A DNA stretch of 64,000 nucleotides from Massospora cicadina (GCA_022478985.1 JAKSZP010000185.1:1-64000), one strand, 5' to 3'; shown: positions 22,274-34,032, counted from the stretch's first letter. Numbers and translations are program-made. Notes: generated from the sequence alone by a model not told the origin.

Positions 22274-22740
22274 ACAACCCTGGACTTTTGGTGATGGTTG
22301 GTGCAAAATCCTGGTGGAGCTTCCCCCTCACTTAGGATCTGATAGCACCAAGGGACCTGGCCCAGCAGGGCTCCTTTACCCTCTTACAGTCTGCCATGTG
22401 TAGGGGTAGCCATTCAGCTGCTCTGGACACAAACCCTCTCACATTCCCATATGGGAAAGTGACTTCCCAGTTGGGATGGGAAGGTCATCATCAATGGGAG
22501 CATGATAAGGGAGCAATTTCCCAGCCATGTGATGTGCGTACTTCCCTGTGTCAGGTGAGCTGATTCTAGAAGCCCACTTCTGCTTGACCCTTGCCATATT
22601 ACCCTTATTATGAGGGACCCAGAATTTATTCCAGGGGAGATACATGGAGCTCATTGTAACTCGCCCCAGGAAGCCCTCATAGTGGCCACCTTCTACTTTT
22701 GGGTACCCTCTTCTGAGAGGGAACCTTCAGCAAGGGCTAA
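22274..22740. other. Remaining interior of TRIM-1
   Basis: Together with 20751-20898 this is the whole interior of TRIM-1. It has short open stretches only (22439-22654 minus, 71 residues), with no gag, protease or RT motif. A purine-rich GAGAGGGAA near 22720 could be the polypurine tract ahead of the right LTR, but it is not directly adjacent. Confidence 0.45.
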
Positions 22741-23310
22741 TGTAAATTTTGGGTACAACCCAATCATTAAATTTTGACCTAAGCTCAGTTTTCTAAATCC
22801 AGATTGAAGGCTTTAGGGTTTCTGGCTGAATATTGGGTTTAGCGCTTGCTGTTCCCCTCCCAAGCCATATTTAAGGCCTGAAAGAGCCTAAAGAATATTT
22901 GGAGGGCTCACCTGAGGGAAGATTTAAAAGGTTCAGCCCTCGCTTTATGAACCTCATTTGGATTTCTTCCTTCCATGGGCCACTCTGGACTTCCTTGCCT
23001 TGCCTTACTTGTAGCTTCTGTGATTCAACAAATTTTGTTACATAACAAGAAACTTGGACTCTTGGGTCTGAGATCCCCAATTGCTTTGTCTATCTATTGT
23101 TGCATTTGTGGACCACTGCATTCTGGGAATAATGCTTAGTTGGCAATTTTATTCTGTAATTGAATAAAGGTTACTTTGGGGTTTTGCAACCTTTCTTGCC
23201 TATCATTTTTTTGTGTTTGGGTTTCCCTAATTATAAGGTCAATTTAGTTAGTTGCATTAAGCTCTAACCCTCACCTTATAGCTCCATTTATGTGCTGTAC
23301 AATATCTTGG
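22741..23310 (+). repeat. TRIM-1 right LTR, first part
   Basis: It aligns with 14819-14864 plus 20152-20675 and contains the same AATAAAGGTTACTTTGG block near 23163. It stops at CTTGG (23306-23310), where TRIM-2 begins. The missing 80 bases are found after TRIM-2 at 27501-27580, GGCATTAATG onward, matching GGCATTTAAATG at about 20676. Confidence 0.75.
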
Positions 23311-24458
23311 TATTGGATTTTAACCAATTGATATTCCTCACATACTAATGAATTCAGTGTAATAATTAAATGCAGATGATTGCCAATTAGTTTGCCAATT
23401 TTGATTCATTATTTAATGATAATAACCCAAATTTGTGCTCCCCATTCAGTTGGGTTGAGCTGCCTTGATCCGCAGGATCAAGAAAGTATTAGAATAATCC
23501 CATAGGAAATCTGTGGGTATCAACACCAGCAACTGAGGCCAAGGATGTCAAAATAACTAATATTATCAATTAAGATGGCGAATTGTTTATATTTGACGTC
23601 AAAAGTATCAGGAAAGGAGCCTAATAGAGTTTTCAGTCAATTTTGAAACTGGCGACTTATGACGAGGGTGTTAAGCCAATTATAATAATATAATAAATCA
23701 AAACACTATTTTGACTTCACAAAAGTATTAGGAATAAGCCCTGACATCATTTTGTTTCCATTTGACACTGATGAATTATGTTGAGGATGAATAAATAAAT
23801 AATACAGATTAAGATGAAAAAGTTTAAATGTTTTCATGGACATTTAAGGATGGCAAGTATTGTAATTGAGATTGTTAAAAATGCTAAGCAGGGAGAATCT
23901 TCTGTGAGTGCTGACGATTCCAGCAATAAATGTTAATGACGTGGACAGGCAAGAAATGCCTATAAATAGTTTGATCTCCTTCTTGAAGAAAATCTTATCT
24001 ATCTTTTTTGTACTTTTATTAAGTTTTCAGTGGATAGAGGTTAGATTAGATGATATATGTGGGAATGGATATCCATAGAGGTTAGATGCTGGTTTAAAAC
24101 ACCTGGAGTGGTCAGTGCAACCAACCCCCAACCTTAAACTAGATAGAAACCCCGCATAAACTTGGGCAACTAGCAGCAACAATGATGAACTGGAAGGATT
24201 GAAGGGGAGAAACACTGAGGGAGTCAATAGAGGCCGCTGAACCACAATCATTGGACTTGTCCTGGGGAGGACCTTGAGCCATAACGATTGACCAAGCTTA
24301 TAAGGAGAAGTTGTTGGTCTGTTGAGTTATTGGGTTGCCCTGAAATTTATATTCAAAGTCGCCAATAGTTGTGAAAGAGCAAGGGCTAGCAGTCCTAATA
24401 CTGTTTGGCGTGGCACACTAATAGAGTCACCTATTATTGATAATGAAAATTCTCAACA
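23311..24458 (+). repeat. TRIM-2 left LTR
   Basis: It is uninterrupted and matches 24720-25030, about 26077-26160 and 26743-27500. Shared landmarks are TTTGACGTCAAAAGTAT, AAACACTATTTTGACTTCAC, GGGAGAATCTTCTGTGAG and a probable promoter TATA box, CCTATAAATAGTTTGATCTC, near 23958 and again near 26997. The end is TTCTCAACA at 24458. Short frames inside it are not conserved and are not called as genes. Confidence 0.87.
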
Positions 24459-24459
24459 A

Positions 24460-24471
24460 TGGTGCTCACTA
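24460..24471 (+). promoter_or_regulatory. TRIM-2 primer-binding site
   Basis: TGGTGCTCACTA begins one base after the left LTR. It would pair with a tRNA 3' end TAGTGAGCACCA. The same motif, TGGYGYTCACTA, sits at the same place in G1 and G2, which supports its identity. The tRNA species cannot be named from the window. Confidence 0.7.
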
Positions 24472-25030
24472 CAAGGATACTCTGCTATTGTGATGCTTGA
24501 TTAACTTGAGGTTTAGTTAAGAGGTGGAAAAAGCCACTGGATCTATTTTTCTGGGGAGTATGCTGCCAGCGGAACCTTAGCCCCAAAGTTCAGTTTCCGT
24601 CACCTATTTGAGGTAAGGGGAAAGAGTTGATACCTCCCGATCATCACTGAAATGTGTTTTGGCTCACCAAATAGGTGGAGTCGCACTTGAGGAATATCAT
24701 CTGGTTAAGTTGAGGGATATGTTGGATTTTTAACCAGGTGATATACCTCATATAAACAAAATTAGTGTAATAATTAACTGAGGATGATTGCTGATTAGTT
24801 TACTAATTTTGATTTATTGTTTAATGATAATAACCCCAATTGTGCACCCCATTTGTTAAGTTAAGCTGTTTTGATCCTCAGGATCAAGTAAGTAATGGGG
24901 ATCATACATTTTAAAGAATTGTTTAGTCTCAATACCAGCAACTGAGGCAAAGGATGTTGGGACATCTAATATTATCAAATAAGATGGCAAATTGCTTAAA
25001 TTTGACGTCAAAAGTATTGAGCAAGGATCC

Positions 25031-26071
25031 TGTTAAAATCTTGGGCTTAGTTGCTCACTTTTAGCCCTGGATTTCAACTGCATAAATTCATGGATCTTGG
25101 CGTTGATTATTTAAATGTTGTTAATAGACTGGGGCAATAATAGTATGAAGACTATTTTTAAGGTTGATTGCCCAAAAGCCACGTTGAGAGTAAAGTCCAA
25201 CGCTAACCATATAGTACAAAAAAAAAGTAAAGTCCAACGCTAAACTGGTGCTTCTTCCTATTGAAGATACTTTGATGCTGGTAGGGAACACTTTCCCTAT
25301 TACCTTCTCACAGAGCCAAGTAGAGATTTTGATATTGCTAATCCTAAGGATATCTGATCCTTGCACTCTTCTCTTAAGAGTAATGTTTAAAACAACCAAT
25401 GTTTTAACAAATAAGCTAATATCAGTTTGAATCTTATTTTATTAGAGATTTATTGGGGGTTTTTATAGTTAGAATTGGAAAACAACTTTTCAGCTGTCCG
25501 ATGAGAATATTTGTGCTCCTATACTGGTTTTGACCCTTAGTGTTAGGTACCAAATCTCGTCAGGTACTGTTGACTTGGGTTTTCTTAGGCTGCATAATCC
25601 TTGGGTGTTTGGCAGTCCAAACAATTGGTATTAGGCACATGAAACTGATTGTTTTGACCAATGACAATTCCACATTTCCTCCAGCGTTCAAACATCTTGG
25701 TATTTCATTTAACTCCAATCCACTCCGTTCTAAAAGATTCCCTATACTTCAGCTATTGAGGGTTATCCCAATATTGAATTATTGCTTCATTTCATTGGGG
25801 ATAATGCCCAACAAAATTGTCATCTGTTAGTGGCCTCAATTATCATTGGGGATGATTCCAGACAAATTTATCTATCAGCAGCCTCCTTTATTATTGGGTA
25901 TGATGCCCAACAATAATTCATAGTTGGTGACCTCTAATATCATTGGGAATTCTGCCCAACGATATTCTCATCAGTTAGCCACTATTGCCAACCCTCTACG
26001 ATTATAACATAATTGTTGAATCTCATATTCAGTCAAAGAGTTGGACTATGTGGTCATCTGCAATTTTGACA
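25031..26071. repeat. Solo LTR of another retrotransposon family
   Basis: A 1041-bp sequence starts TGTTAAAATC and ends TTTTGACA, with the TG...CA ends of an LTR. It is flanked by a perfect 5-bp duplication, GATCC at 25026-25030 and 26072-26076. No internal coding is recognised. It contains a 17-bp duplicate (GTAAAGTCCAACGCTAA at about 25189 and 25227) and an imperfect 50-60 bp minisatellite near its right end. No second copy of this LTR is seen in the window. Confidence 0.85.
25789..25980. repeat. Minisatellite, about four imperfect 50-60 bp units
   Basis: Each unit contains ATTGGG, then A/G-rich GATGATGCCCAACAA or a close variant, then an ATC/AT-rich stretch and GTGGCCTC or a variant. Units are diverged and unequal in length, so this is a decayed tandem array inside the LTR and not a CRISPR array. 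Confidence 0.7.
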
Positions 26072-26208
26072 GATCCTGATAGATAATTCAGTCAGTTTTA
26101 ACATCAGCTACTTATTCTAAGGATGTCAATTCAAATATTAATCTACTTAATAAAATGCAGTCACTGATGTACTGACATACTGACTGACATACTGATCGAC
26201 TGACACCT

Positions 26209-26460
26209 GAAACCTTCAAGTCTAATAGGTTCAATCAGCTTAGGTGAGTGGGTGAAGATTGGCGATTAATATCAAATATTAAACTATTGAGTTTGATAGG
26301 TTGTATCCATTTAGGCAAGTGGGCATGAATTGGTGAATGTTATCTGATAATTCACAAAGTTGCTCATCTGAAACTAATTGAGCCTGGTAGGTTTAATCTA
26401 TTTATGCAAGTGGGTGAAATTTAGGGAATATTATTGAATAATCTACCAAATTGCTCACCT
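26209..26460. repeat. Three tandem units of 90 bp
   Basis: Units 26281-26370 and 26371-26460 are exactly 90 bp apart and share AAACTA-TTGAG, the TGGTAGGTT-type block, GCAAGTGGG and TTGCTCA. A third, partial unit precedes them from about 26209. Just upstream, ACTGACATACTG-type repeats occur near 26170-26205. This array is absent from the left TRIM-2 LTR, so it arrived after, or expanded within, the right LTR. Confidence 0.75.
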
Positions 26461-27580
26461 AAAACTAAACAAAAATCAGTTGGAGTTTTTAGTGGATTAA
26501 GTGAAGTAAGGATAATCAGCTCACCAACCACGAGGGCAACAGCAAAGACTTAGTCTGAGTGGTCAAGTGTAGTGCTGCCACAGAATTTAGGCTGTTTGTA
26601 CAAGCTCATAAACCTGAGCAATGCCGGGTAACTCCACTTTATAATATAACCATAAATTAATCACTTCAAATTTTCTGGAAATAAATAAACCATTCAACGC
26701 CGGGTAACTTTACTAGTAATTAAATAAGGCTAAACACTATTTTGACTTCACAAGAGTATTGGTAATTATCCCTGACAGCATTTTGGTTAAATTCAACACC
26801 AGCGACTTATACCAAGAATGTCAATATATTCAATTAATTCAGATTATGACTAATCAAGGATAAACATAATCAGGGACATTTGAGGATGATGAGTATTGCC
26901 ATTGAGAGCTCTGACAAATGTTTAGCAGGGAGAATCTTCTGTGAGTGCTGACGATGCCAGCAATAAATTTTAATGACGTGATCAGGAAAGAAATGCCTAT
27001 AAATAGTTTGATCTCCCTCTTGATAAAAATCTTATCTTTCGTTTTCCTACCTTTATATAGTTTTCAGTGGACAAAGATTAACTTAGCTGATAGAGTTGGG
27101 ACTGAAGATCCCCAGGTGTTAGGTGCTGGGTTAAAACACCTGTAGTGGCCGGTGCAACCAATTCCCAATCTTGAACTAGATGGAAACCCCATGGGAACTT
27201 GGGCAACTATCAGAAACAATGATGAACTGGAAAAGTTTTAGGAAGAAACCCCATGGGAGTCAATAGTGGCCGCTGAACCACAATCGTTGGACAAGTCTCA
27301 GGAGAGGACCTCTAAGCCATAACAAGTGGTCAAGCCTCATAAGGAGAAGTTGTTGGTCTGCTGGGTTGGTGGATTGCGCTTCAAATTTATAGGGAAAGGT
27401 CGCCAATGATTGTGAAAGAGAAAGGGCCAACAGTTTTCATACTGTTTGGCCTGGTACACTAATAGAGTCACCTATTATTGAGAATGAAAATTTCTCAACA
27501 AAGGGCATTAATGAAAAGATGCCAAATATAAGGCTTAATGGCGTTCAGAAACTTAGACGTTTAGATTTTTATAATCTCAC

Positions 27581-28830
27581 TTAAAATTTTATTTTCTGAG
27601 TTGATGTCATGACTTTTATCCTATGACACCAACCCCAGTCTTTATTTCACAGTCCAAGCGGTGAAGAACGCCTCTCAGCACCCCATGCCACTTCCACAAT
27701 CTCCCCCACCATCCCAGATTTCCAGAAGAACCCCTATATGATTTTTATTGCCGCAGTGCAGGAGCACTTCTTCTCGGCTCATGTCAACTATTGTCAACAA
27801 ATTTGTCCCCTTTGCTTTGAGTTAAACACTCTAAAAATTCTTGTCAACAAGTCTCTGATCCTACCACCATCCCTAACCTCGCCCCCAAACCACCATCATC
27901 TGACTGGGGATCTTTTTTGCCCCCACCTACCCAGCCCACATATTCATTTATGTCCACCTTAAAAATGTGTTACCAATCAATCCACCAATTACCCTCAATG
28001 TCCTGATTTGAAATTTAATCATTTTGGAATATTTTTGAGCCCCTTTAGCACCCAATAATAACCTCATTCTTTAACCCAAAAAACTTATGTTGACACCCCC
28101 TTTGAGCATAATTGATATATGCGCATTATTGAATAAAGTTAATGAGTTAAGTAATATTTTAGCCTCAGCTAGAGAAAATAATCTTAATCATATTTTATGT
28201 GCAGATTTTATACACAAACCAAACACAAGTGTTATATTTCTAAAACTAATGCTGAACCATTTCTTGGAGACCATAAACTTGCTCTATCCGCGGTTGCTTC
28301 ACCCAATAATCAGCAACTCTAATTTGAGTTTTGTAATCACTTTGCATTCTGCAGTGTGGTTTATCCCCAGTTACTTTTCCCACTAGCGCAAGTACTTCAT
28401 CACGCTACGTTCAGAGATCAACAACTTTCAGTCCAACTCTTAACTTTCAAATCTGTAAAACAGCTGATTAGACTCAACAATAAAAATTGATCTTTTGTTT
28501 ATAATAAGAAGATAAAGATTATAGTTAAGTCAATTCATTTAAGAATTAACTTAGATCTTACGATGAGTATCATTGACTATTGTATGATGCAATTATGGGA
28601 GGGAATTGACTTGTCAAAAAATAAGCTTAATGGGAAGTCACAGGGCTGACTGAAATGCAATCAATTCAGGTTAAGTCCAGTATTGAAGTTGGAATTATAT
28701 TATGACTCTGATTTTCAGATCATGAATCAAGTCAACGATTATTAGATTTCTCACCTTTAACTTGGTTTACCACTCAATTTTCAATGAGACAGTTTTGTTA
28801 GGTTCATAATTGGGTCAGAGAAAAATGGCA
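27581..28830. other. Unrecognised segment between TRIM-1 and G5
   Basis: Two plus-strand frames (27738-27962 and 28087-28386) have no recognised domain. The second reads in part SIIDICALLNKVNELSNILA, mildly helical. By position it could hold the 3' end and LTR of G5 read on the minus strand, but I find no second copy in the window to prove an LTR. Confidence 0.35.
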
Positions 28831-28839
28831 TGAACACGA

Positions 28840-29870
28840 TTAATATTTTTCCATCAATAAAGCTTTGAACAGTGTACACTTTTTCAGTGATCTGGTCAAG
28901 TATAACTTATTGTCTTTTCCATAAGGTAGCCAACTTATGCGTCCTACAAAATTCATGGATATCACAGTATGAGACTTAAATGTTGACCACAAAGCTTTCC
29001 ACTTTGAATCTATGCAAGTCATTACGCTCCTTCTGATTGATTTTTCTCGACAGGGCTGCTTTATAGGCCTCAGTCTGTATCTTAATTAAAGATTCTACCA
29101 GTTGGTCAAAGAACCAGATGGCCAAATCTTGTCTTTATTGTTAATGATGGATTGTAAAAAAGGCGGCAGCACAGGTTGTAAATCTTATAAATCTGGAAAG
29201 GTGAAACCCCATAATGCTATGATAGTTGATATTTTAAGCAAAAGCAGTTATGTCCAAATATATGGCCCATTGAGATGGAGAACTGTTTATACTCTTCTAA
29301 GGAGCTTATTGTAAAGTTTAATTGGCATGTCCCAAAACTCTGCTTTTTGGGAGGATAAGGGTTGGTAAGAAATCCAAAGATTGTCATTAGCTCATTTAGC
29401 TTGGTAAATACTCAAAATGTGAAATTAGTAGCATTGTCCATTAGGATAACATGTGAACAACCATGCCAATATATTACCTGTTTTGTTATAAACTTTGCAG
29501 TCAATATCGCTCTAGGATCCCTAGGGGCTGAGCCTTAACTCACTTTATGAGATGATTAATTACTTCTATGATGTTTTAAAGTTAAGAATGCTAGTCAAAA
29601 AAGGTCCTAGAGCATCAATAAACATTGTGTGCTAAGACCAATTAGCTTGACCAACCGGTAAGTAGCCATGGGTTTATAAGGCTGATAGCTAGACATATAT
29701 GACATTTCATCAACACATCTTGAATGTCAAATCTTAAGGACTCATAATAATAACCTTGATGAATTATATTTAAGTTCTTCAGAAAGCCCCCTTGTCCTAC
29801 AATGCTATGAGCTTGCATGAAGTATCTGGATGAGCAGAAGGTAGCGGGTATAGTCTCCAGTTTTTCCAAG
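28840..29870 (-). pseudogene. G5 integrase remnant
   Basis: The zinc-binding N-terminus is visible at 29869-29642, around AHSIVGQGGFLKNLNIIHQG and CHIC. The second histidine of the HH pair has become glutamine (GHG to GQG). The catalytic core downstream is too decayed to locate all three acidic residues. No chromodomain follows. Confidence 0.6.
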
Positions 29871-30549
29871 CAATTTTGTACAATTGTCTATCCCAGATTT
29901 TGGTGTGCTTCAATACTATACAAAATGCAGCAAATAGCAGGCTTTTTGTTGGTGTTATTCTTTGCTTTTTTCGTGAAGAGTTAATCCGCAAAGGCAGTGA
30001 GGGCTGGTACAACAGAAAGTTGTGAAAGTCCATCAAAGTTCTGATGAGTATGTCCTGAGTGATGAATTATCTTATAGTCATAGGACCATAAATATCATGA
30101 CTCAAAGTTTCAACTGACCTTTAGGTTTCTTAAGATTATAGAAACATCGAAAGGTTACATGGTTGGTGACTATCTTGAACTTATTCATGTGTATGTAGAC
30201 TCAAATTTGTTTACAAGTATATATGAGAGCTAAGCTTTCTTGCTTGGTTATCATTTAATTGTGTCCATGCTTGTCTAAGACATGACTCCAAAAGGATACC
30301 ATATGCTCTTCTCAATCATCCCCTATCTGAGAGAGTACAACTCCTTTTACTATAAATGATACATCATATTGCACTATAAAAGGCTGATCAATGTTAAGAT
30401 ATTACATAATGAAGCTTTGGTTAGAGCTTTCCGCTGCTGGTTTAAGGAGAGTTTGCATTCTTGTGATCACTGGAAGGTGATTCCTCCTCAAATTAGATGT
30501 AATAAAGGCTTGGCGAGCTGTGCAAATTCTGGTTTGAATTAGCAGCAAA

Positions 30550-31250
30550 TGCTATTTTTTGAAATACTTGTATATCTCACTTACTATTAAGTTTTCAAGT
30601 GTGGGTGATGGCATTAAGATTTTGAGGTTGTGGCCATATTCCTAAAGTGTTAGCGATGTGTCCCAAATATTCCAACTCTGACTTGAATTACTGGCATTTT
30701 ATAGGCTTAATCTTTAACTGGTCTCAGTCCAACCTCAAATAGACCTCTCCCAGTTGCGCTAGATTGTTATGTAAACGCTTTATTAAGAAAACACTTATAT
30801 AAATGAGGTAGATAAAATGCAACACATTTTACTTCTATAATAGTTTCATTGCCCGTCAGAAGGTGGCCAGTGCGCTGCACAGTCCTTGGTGCATTTAGTC
30901 AGTTAAACAACCCTTGAGAGGTAATAATCGCACACTTTTTCTAGTCTTCAGGAGGCAGGTCAATCTGCAAGTATTCATTAATAAGGTCTAAAATGGTAAA
31001 ATATTTACTTCCTCCTAATTGGTCGAAGATGTCATCTATTTGAGGTAAAGGGTAGGAAGCCTTTTAGACGTTTTACTCAAAAATTGAAAAAATGATAATG
31101 ACTCTTTTTAGAGCCATCTTTTTTCTTAACTATGAGTAAAGGGATGGACCATGGGCTGCACGAGGAGATGACCATTCCTTGACATATGAGCTTTTCCAAC
31201 TCCTTTTTCGCCTCATTATATCAGGTCTTCTTCTCCTTATTGGCCGCAAT
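30550..31250 (-). pseudogene. G5 reverse transcriptase remnant
   Basis: The conserved finger block KELEKLICQGMVISSCSPWS followed by LLIVKKKDG is read near 31210-31110, then [15 protein letters not shown] and LQIDLPPED near 31050-30950. The catalytic YLDD region is degraded to YLPHLYKCF near 30810. Relationship to the G1 and G2 RT is clear in the order of blocks. Many stops are present. Confidence 0.72.
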
Positions 31251-31889
31251 CAAATTAGTCTTGCATCCCCAGCATCAACGTGATTCTGGATCCCCATTGT
31301 GAATACAAGGTCATAGTCGTCCGCTGCAGATACTTGTGCGTTTATTTTATGAGGGCCATCTCTTGGTCTTTATGACCCTCAGTTAGTCCGTCTAGTTGCT
31401 CACAGGAAGTGACTGCAAAGTTTAGTAGATTTTGCTTGGGTAAATTAAACTCTGTTAAATTTATAAGCTCATGTACTTCCCATTTTCCTTCCAGTGGAGT
31501 GAAGTGTACAAGTGTGATATTCTGCCCTTTTTGACGAACACTTTGGAGAAAGTTGGTTTGGTAAGTAATACACAGATCTCCTGATGAACAGACAATATTA
31601 TATCAGGAGTAGCAAAAGGTTCAGTCCTTGACCGTTTTAAAGGGAGTAAATTACTACTGATATCCTTTCAGGTATCTTCAAGATCATTCCAGTGGACATC
31701 AAACACTGTTCTCCAGGGTATATAACATAATCCTTAAAGGTTTCTTGGGGATGCTTTTATTATCAAGAATTGTTGCAGATGGAGGTGAACTTTTGTGGCC
31801 CAGTTGTTGATAACAGATAGGAACTACACCATCATTGTAAAACACAATAAAAAGGTTATTTCTATTAGTTAGAGCTTTCTGAATATCCC

Positions 31890-32350
31890 TCAAATAATGG
31901 GGGGTAATTTTTGACCCAAGATAGTATAATGTTTTACTCTTAGTTCCAAACAGCGCTTAAACAATAAGAAAGCTAGTGGCAACAAGAAATCATTAGTTAT
32001 TCTGCAGATCACTATACCAGTGGCAATATCCTGCAATAAGCTGAACCTCATTGGTAATGCACTATATGCTCCTTTGCACATAGCATCATAGGCCCAGCTG
32101 TTCCATATCATTGATGATGGGCCATATTGAGTTCTATTCTCAATCATTTCGAGAACTGACTGGATATTACATTTTTAGGAGCGCCACTGTTGAAATGTCT
32201 ACACCTAAATTTTTATTTATGCAAATATTGATATAAGTATAATAAGAAAAATAGTGTGAATCCCCATTTATTGCAAGTATAAAGGGATTATCAACTTGAT
32301 TAATCATGGTCTTGATCTGTTCTCCAACATCAGAGAAGTGGGCATTCAAG
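31890..32350 (-). pseudogene. G5 aspartic protease remnant
   Basis: The segment 32147-31890 contains KGAYSALPMRFS followed by a hydrophobic strand, the same block as in the G2 protease (EGAYSALPLRFG). The catalytic region upstream reads LGVDISTVALLKM, so the Asp-Thr/Ser-Gly triad is lost. The enzyme would have processed the Gag-Pol polyprotein. Confidence 0.6.
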
Positions 32351-33149
32351 GTCTCAATCGGTAAGGCAACTTTGAATCCCTTTAGGGAGGTAAGGATTAA
32401 GATTCTTTGGTATCTCCAAATTGATGGCGCTCAACAATTTGGGTAGCGTAAGGTTGTAGACAACTTCTTACCCTCTCATTAAATGGCCGCTCATTGGATC
32501 CTAGTGATGGCCAACACCAAGGGAATGCTTTGATTTGGTTCTTGATTTTAGGATGACTCATATTTTTCTTCTGACTCTGGGACAAAACTGGATGATAACT
32601 GGAAGTAGAGCATCCCCTTCTACTGCGGAGATTCTTTTCCCTGGATTTCAATCTCAGGAGATGTCACAATGTTCACCCCAGGTCGTTGTTTAGGTCAGAA
32701 GGCTACGCAGTTACCTTTATATTCACAAATCCAGAAAGTTATCTTGGCTAGGTTGTGGCAATTGCCAAAATTTCCTTGTTTGGAGGGGAGTCCTCAGTAG
32801 TTCCTCTGCCTTCATTAACTCGTGGAGATTGACTGGTCACACTTCCACATAGGGCTGTCCAGATGTAACTTTGCATTTATTCAGGTATTTTGATTATGGA
32901 GGGTGTATCTATATTTTATATGAGTTCAGGAAGCAAAGAGCAGTAAAACTACAGATAATTATTAGTGGCATATTGAAGTGTGATCTTTATGTCAAAGTCC
33001 ACCATGGCCTTGGCCCCCAGCAATTTCTGGGACTCATGGTAAAATCAGTCAGCAAACTCAGTAATGGGTTTGTTCTTCTTGAACTTGGTGTTCATAAATT
33101 CAGCCTTCTGAGTAGCCATGTATTCTGGACTCACAAACTCTCATAAACT

Positions 33150-34032
33150 TCATTTTCCACACCAGCAAGAATAATGTTCCTCAGGTAAGTAGGGCATTAT
33201 CATATCTTGACTATATTTGTCTAAGCAGTTAATCACAGTAATAATTTTTAAAAACTCATCAGATACATGCACGGTCATCTTAAACATATTTAAAGAACAA
33301 TTGCACAGTTCTGTGTTTGTCATACTTAGTAATATTAACTGTATTAGATCGCTGGAATCCTGATTAGAAGATCCCTGGACTGAATGCCATTTGTGCAGCA
33401 CTAACCTAAGACCCTGAGTTACTAGAATGAGGTTGATCCTGTTTAGGGAGCTGGGATCACACAGAAGGAGGCAAAGCAAACAATGATGTTGGTACTGATT
33501 AAGTTGATAAAATTGTTCTTGGGTAACCTCTTCTTCTGCAGGTTCTTCTCTAAATTTCTCTAATTGGTCAGGAAGTATGGTTTGATGAGGGCATTGACGT
33601 CTATCGTCCTGTATCTCAACTTTTATTAAATGCTCCAAAGTGTTACAGTTTCCTGCTCCTGAAAGCATTGTTGACATCTAGTACTAAAAAAAAGCATTGT
33701 TGACTAAACGGTGATAATTCAGTGAGGCTACTTCACATGTCACACACAAGCATGAAAATCCTCCAATTCACTCTTGTGGGCAGTCTTCATGTTACAAAGC
33801 CTGCAGAAATGACACCATAGCTCAATGTTCAACTGAAGGGGATCTTCACTATCTTTTTGGGGCGTCTGGACTAATTCACTTAATTATTCTAAATCCTGCT
33901 GCATGGCTGTTTATTGATTTCTAAGCTATCGCAACTCAATAAGGAGGTAATTGATTATCTCAATGTTGCTTCCCAAACGCTGTGTGGCCATTTCCATTTC
34001 ATGTTGAGTGTACTGGTCAAGTGCCTTGACTG
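33150..34032 (-). pseudogene. G5 gag remnant
   Basis: An N-terminal amphipathic stretch (VKALDQYTQHEMEMATQRLG, about 34030-33970) starts directly at the G4 junction. The open part 33677-33150 (175 residues) ends in a capsid-like segment, TVHVSDEFLKIITVINCL, then DMIMPYLPEEHYS. Frames beyond it continue with MATQKAEFMNTKFKKN and FYHESQKLLGA, matching the G1 gag spacing. Gag would form the particle that packages element RNA. No zinc knuckle was found. Confidence 0.65.

Larger units (their letters stand above)
23311..27500 (+). mobile_element. TRIM-2: miniature LTR element with 261-bp interior
   Basis: Two LTRs of about 1.15 kb (23311-24458 and 24720-27500, the second enlarged by two insertions) surround only 261 bp. 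The LTR ends are complementary, TGTTG (TATTG in the left copy) and CAACA. The primer-binding site follows the left LTR at 24460. The element lies within the TRIM-1 right LTR, whose sequence continues on both sides. There is no coding capacity, so mobility would depend on enzymes of another LTR element, most plausibly one using the same primer tRNA, such as G1 or G2. Confidence 0.85.
24720..27500 (+). repeat. TRIM-2 right LTR, carrying two insertions
   Basis: The LTR reads 24720-25030, is broken by a solo LTR (25031-26071), resumes at the duplicated GATCC, is broken again by about 580 bp containing 90-bp tandem units (about 26160-26740), and runs to TTTCTCAACA at 27500. Without the insertions the length is close to that of the left LTR. 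Confidence 0.82.
14819..27580 (+). mobile_element. TRIM-1: small non-autonomous LTR element, heavily interrupted
   Basis: Two direct repeats of about 0.6 kb enclose an interior of only about 0.65 kb once later insertions are removed. The left LTR is 14819-14864 plus 20135-20750, split by LINE-3. The right LTR is about 22741-23310 plus 27501-27580, split by TRIM-2. The repeats share CTGTTCCCCTCCCAAGCC, a CATATTT-A TATA-like site, ATGGGCCACT and AATAAAGGTTACTTTGG, which contains a polyadenylation signal. This gives a plus-strand transcription direction. Nothing in the interior resembles gag or pol, so the element would need proteins from another retrotransposon. Confidence 0.72.
28840..34032 (-). 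mobile_element. G5: Ty3/gypsy element without chromodomain, truncated at gag
   Basis: The coding order on the minus strand is gag (34032-33150), protease (about 32350-31890), RT (31240-30550), RNase H trace (about 30250-30000) and integrase (29870-28840). It belongs to the same lineage as G1 and G2. Its gag is cut off at 34033, where the 3' LTR of G4 ends, so G4 inserted in gag and the remaining gag and 5' LTR lie beyond the right edge of the window. Stops and shifts are frequent, and this is the base of the nest. Confidence 0.8.

Noticed and set aside
20190..23310. An LTR element carrying a membrane-protein gene between the repeats at 20.2 and 22.8 kb
   Set aside because: The membrane-like frame lies in an independent solo LTR (20904-22273) with its own ACAAC duplication, so it is not cargo of TRIM-1.
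25789..25980. CRISPR-like array
   Set aside because: Units are diverged and variable in length, there are no uniform spacers or cas genes, and the context is a eukaryotic LTR.
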